From Monocercomonoides exilis (taxonomy: Eukaryota; Preaxostyla; Oxymonadida; Polymastigidae): a DNA stretch of 64,000 bases. The translations under genes and the position numbers were made by a program. The notes under the pieces were generated by a model. The model saw only the letters and a list, made by a program, of their open reading frames with translations, had not been told where the DNA came from and made no database searches. The first letter of the stretch is position 1. Each line of letters starts with the position of its first letter. The DNA is taken from the NCBI GenBank assembly GCA_001643675.2, contig LSRY02000049.1:1-64000 (forward strand). The letters are read 5' to 3'. Shown here piece after piece: positions 36,460-48,900 of the stretch.

Positions 36460-39400
36460 TTAAACTTTTTCTTTTTGAAGCTGAGAAATAATTGACCTCG
36501 CTTCTTGCAGTTCTCGTTCAAGTTTCATTCTTTTCTCCTCATTTGTCTTCACTTTCTCCCAATCTCTCAATATTCCATTCAATTCCACTGACATATCCTT
36601 TCTCTTTCCTTCTTCTTCTTGAGCCATTTTCTGATATCTGTGTAGTTCTTCTTGTGCAATTCTGTATTTTTCTTCTTCTTCTCTCATTTTTTCTTCCCAC
36701 TCTTTTATTTGTATTATTTGGTTGGACACAATTTCTTGATAATTTCTGCATTGCTTTTTCGTTTTCTCTTCATCATCTTCGTATTTTCGCAGTCTTTCAA
36801 CCACTTTCTCGAGTTGCTCTCCATCTTCTTTTATTTTCATTCTCAAATCAGCATTTTCAGCTTCAAGCCTCATTCTCTCCTCTCTTTCTCTTTCCAATCT
36901 CTCTCGCTCTCCAGCCATCCGCTCTGCTTCCCTTTCCAACTGTTTTTTCGCTTCTGCTTCTTTTTGCAAAGACATCTCTAATTCTCTAATTCTTTCGTCC
37001 GTCATCGCTTTCTCCTTCTTTCGTTCGTCTTCAATTTGCTTCAACGAAGTCACTGCACTCTGCAAATGCGCTCCAAACATTTTGTTTTGTCTTTCCAATT
37101 CTTCCTTTGCCTCCTTTTCCTGCTGCAGAGTTGCCATCAAATTGTGAACTTTCTTCATTTGCTGGTTGATTTCGTCTTCCAACACATTTCTTTTGATCTT
37201 TTCTCTTTTCAGTGTTCTTGCCACTAATTCTTCTTCTTCCTCTTCTATGTTCATGTGCATGTCAATATGTCTGCTCAACTCAACTTTCAGCTTCTGGTTC
37301 ATTTCTCTTTCTTTCGAGAGCGCCATCAGCATCTCTTCGTGCTCTTGCCCAATCTGCTTGTTCTGATTCAGAACTTCCTCCACACCTGATCTGAGCACAA
37401 TCAACTCTCTTTCTGCTTCTTCTCTTCTTTCTCTTTCTCTCCTCAGCTCCTCTTCATGCACTTCTCTCTCATTCCTTTTCTCTGCTTCTCTCTTCCTCTC
37501 TCTCCAATTTGACTCTGTTTCCAGCTTCTTCAGCTGCACTTTCAGTTTTCTATTTTGATCCAGCCATTCTTGGTTCTGTGCATCCAATAACGCAATAATG
37601 CCTTGCTGGGCTGTGAGAAGCTCATTAGAAGAAAACACATACGAAGCAGAAGAATCTGAAGAAGGTCCGCTTGCTTCTGATTTCTCTTGCTTCTCTGAAG
37701 ATTGAGTTGAAGACTGTGCAGATGTTTCAGAGAGAGGGTGAGAAGTTTCTGAAGAAGAAGAATTTCCAAAGGCAGAATCTGCAGATGCATCAGAAAATGC
37801 AACTCCATTATGAACAGCAACTTTATGAGAAGTTTGCTCATTTTTCTGTTCAAGTTGCGATGATGCCAATTCTTTTTCCTTTTCATTTGGATGATTGTAA
37901 CCAATTGCGACGTCTTTCTCGGACACAAAGTTTTGCTCCTTTTCTTTTTTTTCAAGCAATCCTTTTTCTGTTTCTTCATCTTTTTCCATTTCAATCGTTG
38001 AAATCTCCTTTTCTTTTGGAACATTCTCACTAACATTATCTTCTTTCTCTTCAATCGCATCTTCAATCATTTTGTTTGTATTCTCTTCTTCACTTTCATT
38101 TATTCCTTCCTTCTGCTTTGATCCTTCTGTTTCATCGCTTTTCTTATTGTCTTCTTCAGTTTCCATGTGATTATCTTCTTTCTCTTCTGACAACTGTTCA
38201 ATTTTCTGAATATCCAAATCTTCTATTGGCTGCTTCTCAATCATTCCGTTGCCATCTTCATCAATCTGTGATTTTCCTGTATTTTCCTTGTTATCTTTTT
38301 GACTTTCTTGTTTTGCTTGGTTTTCACTCATCGTCAGAATAGACAGATGAAGAGGCGATTGAACTGGCTGATTGAATGGCATTGCCAAAGAAATAGGCTT
38401 TTGGGGGGTTGGTAAAGAGGGCAATGAAGAAGTTGAATTTGCTGAAGAAGTGTTGAACGAAAGATCAGCTGAAAAAGAAGCTGAATTCTTTTGTGGGGAC
38501 TGGATAAGCAAAGGAATATGTTTCAAAGGTGATAAAATGGAAGAAGAGGCAGAAAATAAATCGGATGTATTAACAGAAGATGAATTCTCTGAGGAAGTTT
38601 GCAAAAGCTCAGAAGAAGAGAAAGAAGGAGGAAGAGGCATCAGATGTGGAGGAGAAAGATGAGAAGAAGAACTAACAGCAGGCTCTGCAAAGGGAAGATG
38701 AAGAGGCGTGGTGAAATGCTTTTTTGATTCAAGAATGCGATTAACAAGAGCAGAGGACAAAGGATTTTTCAGTCCGAAAAGCGAAGAAGGAATGGCGGAT
38801 GCTGACAAAGATGAGGAAGAGGAAGCAGATGATGGAGTGGAAGATAGCATCATTGAGCCAGCGGGTGAAGGTGTCAGAAGAGAGGGAGATGGAAATGTGA
38901 TGCGAGATGGCAGAAGAGAAGACGGAGAAAAGAATGGCTGATTTGATGGTGAAGAATACTTTGGAGTGGAAGATGTCAAAGAAAAGGGGGCATTTAAAGC
39001 AGAAGGAGCAGAAGCAGAAGCAGAAGCAGAAGAAGAAGAAGAAGACGAGCCAATAAAAGCAGCAACAGAAGGAGAAGTGTTAGAATTAGAAGAAGAGAAA
39101 GAGTTAGAAACAGGCGAAGAAGTCGCATTATTCGTCTCGGCTGCTGTTTCAGATGAAGGAGGAATCAAAGCAGATGGCACAATCGACACACGAGGCGCAT
39201 TGTCTTTTGAAGGCGTTGTGACAGCTCTTTTCAATGAATGTGGAGTGGCTTTGAACGGATGAAGTGGAGTTGTGGTAGAATTGCTCGCATCAGCAGCAAC
39301 AGAAGAGGAAGCAGAAGAGGAGGCAGAAGAAGAAGCAGAAGAAAGAGAAGGAGAAGAAGATAGCAATGCAGATGGAGCAGGAGATGTTGTGTACTTCAGA

Positions 39401-41601
39401 GGAGTTGCTAGCAATCTGCTGTGATTTGCTGAAGCAGACGAGTAAATTGATCTGATTAAAAGTGAATCGTTTGCTGCTTGTGCTTCAGAAGAATTCAATT
39501 GGTTTTGTTGTGTTTGCTCAATTGCCAAAGACTTGAGTGGAGTTGCATGAAACATCACTTTTGATGGAGTAGTTAATGTTATGTCTGTTTTCCTCTGAGA
39601 AGGAGAAGAGTCTATTTTCTCTGCACTTTGACGCATATTTTTAATTGCCTCATTTTCATTTTTGTGTAACGTTACAACATTCTCAGCTTCTCTCTCTTTT
39701 TCAATCTCTTTTTCGAATTCTCTGTCAATTTCAGATTCACTCATCTGCCTTCCATTTGGTGCATTCAGCTTCAATTTATCGTTTCTGTCAACGTCAGAGC
39801 CTTCCTTTCGAAGGAGATTGCGATTCAGATAAACAGGCGTATGCACAGAAGATGAAAAAGCAGCTGTTTCATAGAATGAATGAGACGTGTCAACAGCCTC
39901 TTTTTTCAGCATTTCGCTTCTGTCGTTGGTTGAATAGGCGTCATTGGAGACAAATAGCGGAGGTGCTGACAACCTTTTGGCTGATAAAGGAGTATGAGCA
40001 TTGTTACGTGCAGCTGACGGAAACGAGGGAGTTGAATGCGAGCTGACAGAAACAGACAGGACAGAACGGTTTGGCGTTTGGGGAAGAGGAGTGAGATGGG
40101 AAGCAGCAACAGAAACACGAGAAGGCGTCATTTTTGGGGTCAGAATTGGAAATGACAAGGAATTCTGCAAGCTCGAAGAAAAAGATGAAGGAGAAGCAAC
40201 TGAAAATTTTTTAGAAGTGTCTGGCGTTGAAATGCATGCTTTGTCATTTCTTTGTTTACAATTCTCTTTTAATTCTTTAGCTTCGTCTGGATCTGATATA
40301 TTCTGCAAAAACGGCTTTTCAAAAGAATTGCTAAAAGCAGAAACATCACTTTGTTGCTTCGGTGAATTGCTGAATCCAGTTCTCGTCTTTTGCAAAGGAG
40401 ACGAAGTGGCATTTGATGACAATGAGAATGAAGAAGTGTTTTGCCTGCTGCGAAATGGAGATGTAATTCCCACATCTTGCTGAAGAATTGCTCTTTGGCT
40501 TGCTTTTACATCGTCTTGTCGACCTTTTTGGCTGTCGTCGTGCTCGTACTGAAATTGACTCTCCTGTTTGTTTGCCATCTTTCTTTGTGTAAATGCATCA
40601 CTTAGCATTTGTTCAGGATTTGCTGTGTGTAATGAAGCTGGAGAATGAACAAGCGAGAAAGAATGAGAGTGATATGGTGTAACTCTTCGCACAATTTGCG
40701 CAGAAGAAGTAGTTGGTGTAAAGGAATGCAGGTGAGGAGTCAATGAAATAGGTGTTCTGGATAATTGCAATGGTCCTCTTGATATTGATGGAGTTGAAGC
40801 GATTCTCGAGACTTCAACGATTGGAGAGGATGATGAAAATAAATTCTCATTTTCTTTTTGATGTGCTGCTAGTGAAATTGAATCCTTTTGGTTTATTTCT
40901 TGAGAATTTAATCCATTGTTTAGTTCGTTTGATGCGACAATTCGATCAATGATTTCAGACTGCTCTGTGGACAAAGGTAATTGTTTACTGGAATAATTTT
41001 TAGCTTCAACATTCGTTTCATATTCATTGGCTTCAGTTCGATATAAGTCTTTTAGCGAAGAGATATTCGAATTTATAGAAATTGGCGACTGAGTATCAAA
41101 AATGATTTCATCTGCAGTTGAAGAAAATGAAAACTGATCTCGAATCTCGAAATGATTCCGTAAAACAGTTTGTGGAGAGCTCGAATTTGCCAAATCTTGC
41201 TCGGTCTCGCTTTCTCCAAGAGCTTTCAAAGCTGTTAAATTATGATCTTGAGCAAGATCTCGGTTTTCTTCTTGAATCATTTCGTTAAAATCTGCAGCTG
41301 TAAATTCATGTCTTTTTTCTGATAGTATTGCATCCATTGAACGTTTTTTAGTCTTGTTTTCCTCAAGAGAATTGTTTGTTGATAACATAGTTTTGTTATC
41401 GTGATTTCCCTCAGAATAGTTTTCCCTGGAATTGGCACGAATTGATTTAATAAAAGGAAGCGGAGATATAGAAGGTTCAATAATCTACATTTGAAAAATC
41501 AAGAAAATTAAAATTTGCATTTTTTGAATCAATTGTTGCTTGTGAAATACCGGAGTAAATTTTGTAGTAACTTGTAGAGTATGTGGCAAAGATTCACTCA
41601 T
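36460..41601 (-). CDS. Ser-rich coiled-coil protein with many Thr-Pro sites
   Basis: A first exon of 17 codons (41601-41551) joins the main exon (41484-36460) across a 66-nt intron starting GTATTT; the frame continues upstream of the internal Met at 41388, giving 1691 aa and a TAA stop. Residues 1 to about 1060 are Ser/Thr/Pro-rich and disordered in character, with many S/T-P sites and recurring TPLH/TPLK/TPHS motifs that resemble proline-directed kinase sites. Residues of about 1090-1250 are Glu/Lys-rich and acidic. The last 390 or so form an almost unbroken coiled coil rich in Arg-Glu heptads. This layout is seen in cytoskeletal, spindle-pole and centrosomal scaffold proteins, but no specific family is recognised. 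Its start is 327 bp from the divergent PHD gene. Confidence 0.75.
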
Positions 41602-41928
41602 ATAATTAAGTATGTATGATCGATTTTTCTAAAATTTCACTTCGCTATATTTAAATTTAACACAAAATTAAAAATTTTAGAATATCGAATGTGTTAAATT
41701 ACACATTGATCAATGAATCAATTATGAAAAAAGGTTTATAAATTTCGAAATTGTTTGATTTTTATTTTGAAAGCCTTTACAAATTTTTTATCTTTTAATT
41801 CTAATCACTTTTTTGAATCTGTAACATGTGTTAATTTTTAACACTTCAAAAATTTGTATTAATGTTCAATATATGAAAATTATTTGATAAAATATTTAAT
41901 CGCTTTTGACTGCATATTGAGAATAAAT
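41602..41928. promoter_or_regulatory. Divergent promoter region between coiled-coil and PHD genes
   Basis: 327 bp of AT-rich sequence between divergent ATG codons. Both promoters must lie here; no specific motif was identified. Confidence 0.45.
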
Positions 41929-43023
41929 ATGCCAAAATCAAACAAAGTGGGGAATCATAGAAAGAAAGGAAGCGATAACGATCCAAGTAGGTACTGAATA
42001 TATTAATTTTTGTTTTAAACTGATGATTTTTTAAAAAAATCAATTACTCATATAATTATAGACTCTATTGCATATGTCGAGTTTATATCCTAATTTATTT
42101 TCTTTTTAATATATTTTAACGATGAATTTTCGATGAAAATAAAAATTCTTTGGTTTTTTATTTAATTTTTTACACATTTTTAACAGACTCCTTTCATTGA
42201 AGGCCAATTTATGATACAATGTGATAAATGCAAAGAGGTTATTATTATTACTATTTTGATAATTACCATGAGTGAATCTCACAAATTTTAATGATAAATT
42301 TCAAAATAATGTAATTTTTTTCAACTCAGTGGTATCATGGAGTTTGCGTGAGTATAACCCCAAAACAAGCGGAATCCATGGATGTGTATATTTGCGATGC
42401 ATGTTTAGGGAAATCTTTGCAAGGTAAAAAAAGGATAGCAGGACAGTTTTTGCAAGAGGTTTGCACTTATCTTTTCGAATAGAGCGCGTGAAATAAAATT
42501 TATAATATTTAAATTAAAATTAACAGCAACCCGCTCAGCCAAAGCCTCAAAAAGATATAAGAGCTGATGTTATAAGACATTTAGAAGCAATATTGAAACG
42601 AGGATCTGAGAAATGTGTCAATGTTTTAACTCAAGAATTATCATTGAGCATAAGCAACGAAGAAAAGGAGCAAAAAATGGATCAAATAAAGCAATTAAAT
42701 GCATTTATAATGGATGAAAGGAAAATTCATTCAATGGCAGTTGAAGCAGAGAGAGGCCTGAAAGAAACTTATGGAGGAGAAAAAGAGAAAAAGTATAGAG
42801 ATCAATATAAAAACATTAAAAATCGTATGGATTCAGAAGATCCGGCAGTCACTCCATGGAAGTTGAGATTTTTACTTGGAGAAAGTTTGCTTAATTTTGA
42901 AAATATAATTAATAAGTTAAAAAAATTTTTTTTCAACATTGTTATTGATTATGTATAATAGCTCCAGCTTTTGATCTTGGTGCGGTGGAGATAATTAATG
43001 CAGCTGCTGTTGATGCCTTTTAG
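41929..43023 (+). CDS. PHD finger plus TFIIS central domain protein (Bye1-like, minimal)
   Basis: Six exons: 41929-41990, 42062-42080, 42187-42237, 42330-42458, 42527-42884 and 42962-43023 (stop TAG). They join to 681 nt, 226 aa, with all splices GT...AG. Residues of about 20-75 form a C4HC3 PHD finger: YCIC, CDKC, WYHGVC, YICDAC. The Met before the third Cys and the Trp before the His suggest H3K4me3 binding, as in ING- and Bye1-type fingers. Residues of about 115-226 resemble the TFIIS central domain (repeated basic-acidic helices, YGGEKEKKYRDQYKNIKNRM, then a LRFLLGE motif) that docks on RNA polymerase II. The PHD-TFIIS-M order is that of yeast Bye1 and animal PHF3/DIDO1, all much longer, and the SPOC domain is absent. 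A chromatin-linked role in elongation is inferred. The last exon was chosen over a longer unspliced reading because GTTTGC recurs as a 5' splice site. Confidence 0.78.
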
Positions 43024-43851
43024 TGGCAATTTATTATTCATCTCAAATATTTATTTTCTCATCACATTGTTTTGTTATCGAAATCATTTTTAATTTTTAG
43101 TTAGAATAATAAAAATTGTTGAAATAAGATTATAATTATATATTTCCGAGAAAAATTAATTTGTTTCTTTTAAGTTAAAAAACATTATTTTTTCTGTCTT
43201 TTGTTTAAAGAATGTAAAAGATCGAAAAGAAAGAATTATTGCCATTAAACGAAAATGAACTTTTGAAAAAGATGGAATCATTCTTGTTATTTAACGATGC
43301 GTTCGTGATTGAGTTGATTTATTGATCTTTTTCATTGGATGTTGTGAATTGCAAATTTTGTTCAGAAGTTATTTTGATTTTTTTCAATTTCTTTACAAAA
43401 GCTGAGGATGGTTTTGAGAAATGCAATTGTTTGTGTTTTTTAAAGTATGTTAAAATTTGCTGATATGTATTTTATGATGCATTTCAAAGAAGCATTAGAA
43501 ATGAACAAATTCTTTTTGAGTTTGTGATTTTATGAAAAATGCTTTTACCAATTGCAAAGAGTCAATGAACTAAACTCGCTATCACTCTCTTATAAATGGA
43601 TGATGGCTTTTCTTCATTCAAACATGTTAAATAATTTTTTTATCTTTTTATTTCTGTTTTAATTATTCACAATTCATGTAAATTTTTAATTTTTTTTTCA
43701 TTTTTTTAATTAACTTATTTCCAACACTGTCATACAGAAATTTGATACAGTAATTTTTTTGATTGTATTAGATAATGAATAATCACGTTTTATCCATCAT
43801 TTTCATCATTTCATTTCTTTTTGGATAATATGAGTAATTTTTTTGTTTCGC

Positions 43852-43899
<48 letters not shown>

Positions 43900-44059
43900 G
43901 AAATAAATGTTTTCAACGATTCAACAATTTTTTATAATTTTTGTAAAAGTCGAAAAATGGTTATGATTAAAAAAGACAGAAATTCAACTCCTCAGTAATA
44001 AATATGGAATTGAAAAAGATAAAATTAATAGGTTTTTGATAACACTGTTCAACTTCAAG
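43024..44059. other. AT-rich intergenic region before the right arm, with poly(A) tract
   Basis: No gene was found. T- and A-rich throughout. Contains a 45-nt A tract at 43853-43897 and ends at the point where pairing with the left arm begins (about 44060). Confidence 0.6.
43853..43897. repeat. Poly(A) tract, 45 nt
   Basis: Uninterrupted A run, the longest in the window, about 160 bp from the inner end of the right arm. Confidence 0.95.
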
Positions 44060-45910
44060 AGGTATCGTACGGTACAGAAAACATCGCAGAGAAAGCAAGT
44101 GACGATTGGTCGATTGATTGCTTCAAAGAAGATGTTTTCAATCCAATGAAACAACTTTGCAAAAAGGGGATGAAATGATTCTTGAATCTTTTTCCTTTTT
44201 GAAAGACCGCTTTTGTTCGATTTCAAAATGTGAAAAATAATCTTTTGTGTCAATCAACTCTTCGTTTCAACTCAATTAATTTCTCTTAACGAAAAAATAA
44301 AATAATCAAGCCATCAATAACATCTTCGAGAAAGTGTGTGTGTTGGATCTGCAATCCGAACTCAAAATGGGATGTTTGTTTTTGCTTGAAAATGGAACAG
44401 AAGAGACTTTACGAAAAACTCAAAAAAACAATATCATTTTTCAGAAGAATTGCCATTCAGCATGAATGAGCCTTCACATTGAATTCCAATTTCATCGAGC
44501 TGTGTCCTTGCTCATCCTGCTGATGAACAATCTCGATTCAAAAAAGCTGTCGAACCGAGTCCAAACAACTCTCTTTATTCAGGAATCGCTGCACATTGCT
44601 TCACGCTTCACTCACTTGTTCAGCTCCATCCCCAACTCAACAAAAAGAGCCTTCAATGTTTTTTTCACCTTCTCTTGATATTTCACCAAATTCAATTGTT
44701 GGATGGATCAAACATCACTCAACAAGCTCTCGTTTGTTGTTCTTCTTCCATCCATCACCGAATGAAGAAAATGTGACTGAAGAGAATAATGCCTCAGATT
44801 GATTCCTCTGCTCATGCAATCATGCAGTTCAAATCCTCCTATGCGTGAAATATTCAAGGAAGCAGAGATCGAAGTTGTGACCTTCGCTCCACACACAAAG
44901 CACATTTCACAAACACAGAGCAGTTGTTAACTTGTGTTTTTGAAGTTCGAGCATTCCAGCAATTCCGACTTCTCATCATCGGCATCTTTGTTTTTCAAAA
45001 GTGTTGTTTTGGCAGATGCGTTTCCATGGGTTTTTCAAATGGTGTTTTGACCTTCAGCCATCAAAACAGTATTTGAAAAAGTGTGAATTCCAAGGAATGC
45101 CTCTTCCTCTTTTCACGAGGAGTTTCCTCTCTCTTCACAATAAGCAGTTTCTTCTCATGTTTTGTTGTTTCCTCTTCTTCGGAAGTGATATGAAACATCA
45201 GAGTCTTCTGAATTGTTGGAATGGTTCAACTGCAGCTCAAAGCGAGAAAATGGAAGAGATGGCTGAAAATGAAAAGGAATGAAAGAAATGAACAATTTGA
45301 CGCTTTCGAAAGAGAAAGTGGACAAAGAAATGTCAGCAGAGCTGTTGGTTCTGGTTCTGTATTTTTTCAAAGTGTTTTTCGATTTGTTCTGCATCAAAAA
45401 ATGTTGAAGCCAACAGAGAAAAAAGCACCAATCAAAAGATGGCTCAATTCGATTGTTCAACAAGATCAGCAATCCCCACACCATTCAGCACCTCCGACAA
45501 CAAAAATTCACACATACACACACACAAAATATAAAAGCCTCACAATAAAAAAAAAATGAATGAATGAAAATGCTCTCCATTGTTCGAAAGCACTTCCACA
45601 AATGCACCAGCTGACAACTCCGCTTCTCTCCGCTCCTTGAACCCCACCGCACCACCCTTCCACAAGTGCTCCATTCAACACCCTTTCAGTGAAAGAGTTG
45701 AACTCACACACCACCAACTATTCCCAGTCCCATTTCCATTCCATTCCCCAGCTCCAATCATCATTGTTTTCATCCGTCCTCTGTCTTCCTTTCGTTATTC
45801 CACCCACCAGGTCAGACCCCATCGATTGCTCATTCTCAATTCATATCCTCCACACATTTTCGCTCGCATATGCATTCACTTTCACGATTCTGCTCCAGTG
45901 CCCAGTTTCT
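44060..45910. other. Region downstream of the right giant gene
   Basis: Mirror of 22328-24203 with substitutions and a contracted CA/GT run. No supportable gene. Confidence 0.5.
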
Positions 45911-48900
45911 TCATTGGGCTGGCGAGCCTCGCACCACACTCAACTCGCTTTCTCCAATCATGCTCTCCATCTCTTCGCTGTTGGCTGCATCCTCGCTCCC
46001 ACCCTCACACCCCACCGCATCGCTCATCGTCACCACCGTCGCCCCAGCCGGAAAGAATTCAAAGCACTTCCGCGTCACACCAGGCAACGTTGGCCTTTCC
46101 CCACTGTCTGCCTTCCAGCATCCCTTCACCAGCCCCAACAATCTGCTTTCCGTTATCTTCCCCACCCCTGGCCTCTCTCCGTTCACCATCTTATCTCCAG
46201 CTGCCTCTGCCTCATATTCTCCAAACGGGACATCAAGCGTCAGGCACTCCCACACCATCATCCCAACCGAAAACACAACTGTCTTCTTCGTCGCGTGCTT
46301 CTTCCTCCCATTCAGCAGCTCTGGCGCCTTCCACCTCATGCACTCTTTTTTGAAATCATCCTCATCCTTAAACGCTGATGAGGGAAGAGAATCATCATCA
46401 TCATCATCACTTGCAGAAGTCACAACAGTTGACGAAGAGATGGATGACGACTCAGAATCATCTGAAGAGAAGTTAGAGTGCATCACAATGCAGATCACCA
46501 TATGCTCTGAGAACAACACAATGTGTGGACTCAGATTTGTCAGCGACTGAAGTGGCACTTCACATTCATCAAATGAATGAAGTGCTCCATTCGCCACCCA
46601 GAACAGGATCTGAGCAGCAGTTTGCTCCCTCTGTTGAAGAGTGCCAATCGCCATCTCCTTTGTCTTATTCCTTCCATGCAGCAGCATGAACAAAGAATCC
46701 CTCAGATCCACAATCAGCTTCTCATGAGGTGATGAGCAAGCCATTGCATCCACAAGATTCGACATGGATGAAGTGGTTGGACACAAATCCTCCCCTCGTA
46801 TCAAAGAAGAATCTGAATCAGTTGTTGAAGTGGATGAGGTGGATGAGACGGATGGTGATGGAGTTCTCTTTCTAATTTCCTCTTCTTCAACATTTTCCAA
46901 CATCCATTCTGGAATCTTGTCTGAATCTCTCCCCAATATGTATTCAGTCGATCCATTCTCACTCAACAAATGCTCTGATGACTCTGAATGCTGCAGACTT
47001 TTCGCATACACCCTCCTCTTGATCCTCTCTTCGTTCTTCTTCTCAGCTTCCCTCTCTGCTCTTCTCCATTGCTCCTCCGGTGACATTTCCATCGTCACCA
47101 TCTCAAATGCTTTTGGATCCTTCCTCACTGTATCTTCCACAATCACTTCAAGTTCCTCTGCTCTTCTCTTTTGCTTTCTCCATCGGATAACAAACAAAAT
47201 CAAACCAATGAGAACAATTATGAGAATTATTGCCATAATAATCACAATGATTGGCCAAAATGATTTTCCTTCTTTTCCTCCTTCAACAATTCTTTCATCT
47301 TCAGTTGCCTTGGGATCGCTTCTGTTCTTCAGAATGAAAGAATCAGTGGCAGATGGAGTATCAAGATTGCCAAATAGAAGACTCACAGACACTTCTGTCT
47401 CTGCTCCCACTATTGCCATCTGACCCGATGAAACAGCAGCAACAATTTCGTTCTCTGACACACTTTCCCTTTCACCAATCCCATAGCTCTCAACCACTTC
47501 TTCCCTTCCATTCCTGAAGCTCAACTTCAACCAAACATTGCACGGAAGAAGAAGTCTCCCACTCAGCGTGATGATTGTTCTCCCATCAGATGCTGTCTCA
47601 TTCCTCGCCTCTTCCACAACTGGGATGAACAGCGATGATGTTCTCTCAGAAGCAATCCCACCCAATTCGCATCCTTCATTCAATATCCACAACGATGTGT
47701 TTCTTTCCCATCCGTCTCCTCCTTTCAGGCTCATCACATTCAGCACTCCATCACCGGAGCAGAGAATGTTTCTTCTCATTGAGGGATATCCTTCAATTGA
47801 TGGGTTGTTGTTCTCAAACTTCCCATCTTCAATCTCCACACTTCCTCCACAAACAGAAAGCCCGCCCTCTCCTGAATTCGAGACTGTTGTGTCTTTCACA
47901 ACCACATCGCACCTTTCAAACTCCCCTGCCGATCCATTCCATTTGCACACTTCTCCCTCCCAATTCCCACCCCTCCGCTCATCCCCCTCGCCTCTGCCCC
48001 TTCCATCCAAAACACATGTGCTCACCACAACCCCTTTGCACCCTCCCAACACCATCAGCCTTCCTTGAGTCCATTCCCCATCGCACCTGCAAAACGAGCA
48101 GTTCGTCACCTCCCCATCCCTCCACCTCTCCATCTTCAGCACTGCTGTTTCCCCACCGCTGCTCATGTTCTCTGCCCTCACCCCCCTCATCCAGCTCTTT
48201 CCATTCCTCTCCCCCGTCTTGTCCTTTCCCTTCCCATCCACCTCAACCAATGGCCCTTTCCCCACACAAATCCCATTTGCACTCATTCCATCCATCCCCA
48301 CAAAGCTATCCTCGCAGCGCATCAGACACTCCCCACAGTCCATGTTGCTCGCCTTCATCCCCTCCACCTCCACCATCCCCTCTTTGCACACAACCCCACA
48401 CACCACCTCCAACATCCTCATCTCAACATTCTTTCCCACCAACACGCCTCCCAAGCAGCACACAATCGTTTTCACAAACCCCGACTTTTCACTCCCACCA
48501 GACAAAAACGAGCACTTTTCCAGCTCCAGCGTCCCTTCCTGCACTCGCATCAGCCATTCATAGCTCCCCCGCTCCACACTCCCCAATTCAAATGCCACCC
48601 TTTCCACCTCCACACTCCCACTCATCTCCATCAGACCGCTTCTTGCTCCCGCTCCTCCTTTTCCTCCACCTCCTCCACCACCACCTCCACATCCTCCAAC
48701 ACAAACACAAACATGCCCCACATCCCTCTCAACAGGCTTCACAACCACCTCCCTCAGATCCACCTCCCCGTTCAGCTCGCACTCCCCCGTCACAAGCAGC
48801 CGGCACTCAAAGTCCGACACCGCATGCCCCCACCCATACTCCAGCGAAAGGCACGGCTCCTCCAAGCTTCCACACTGCCTCGCGTTCTTCCCCTTCTTCT

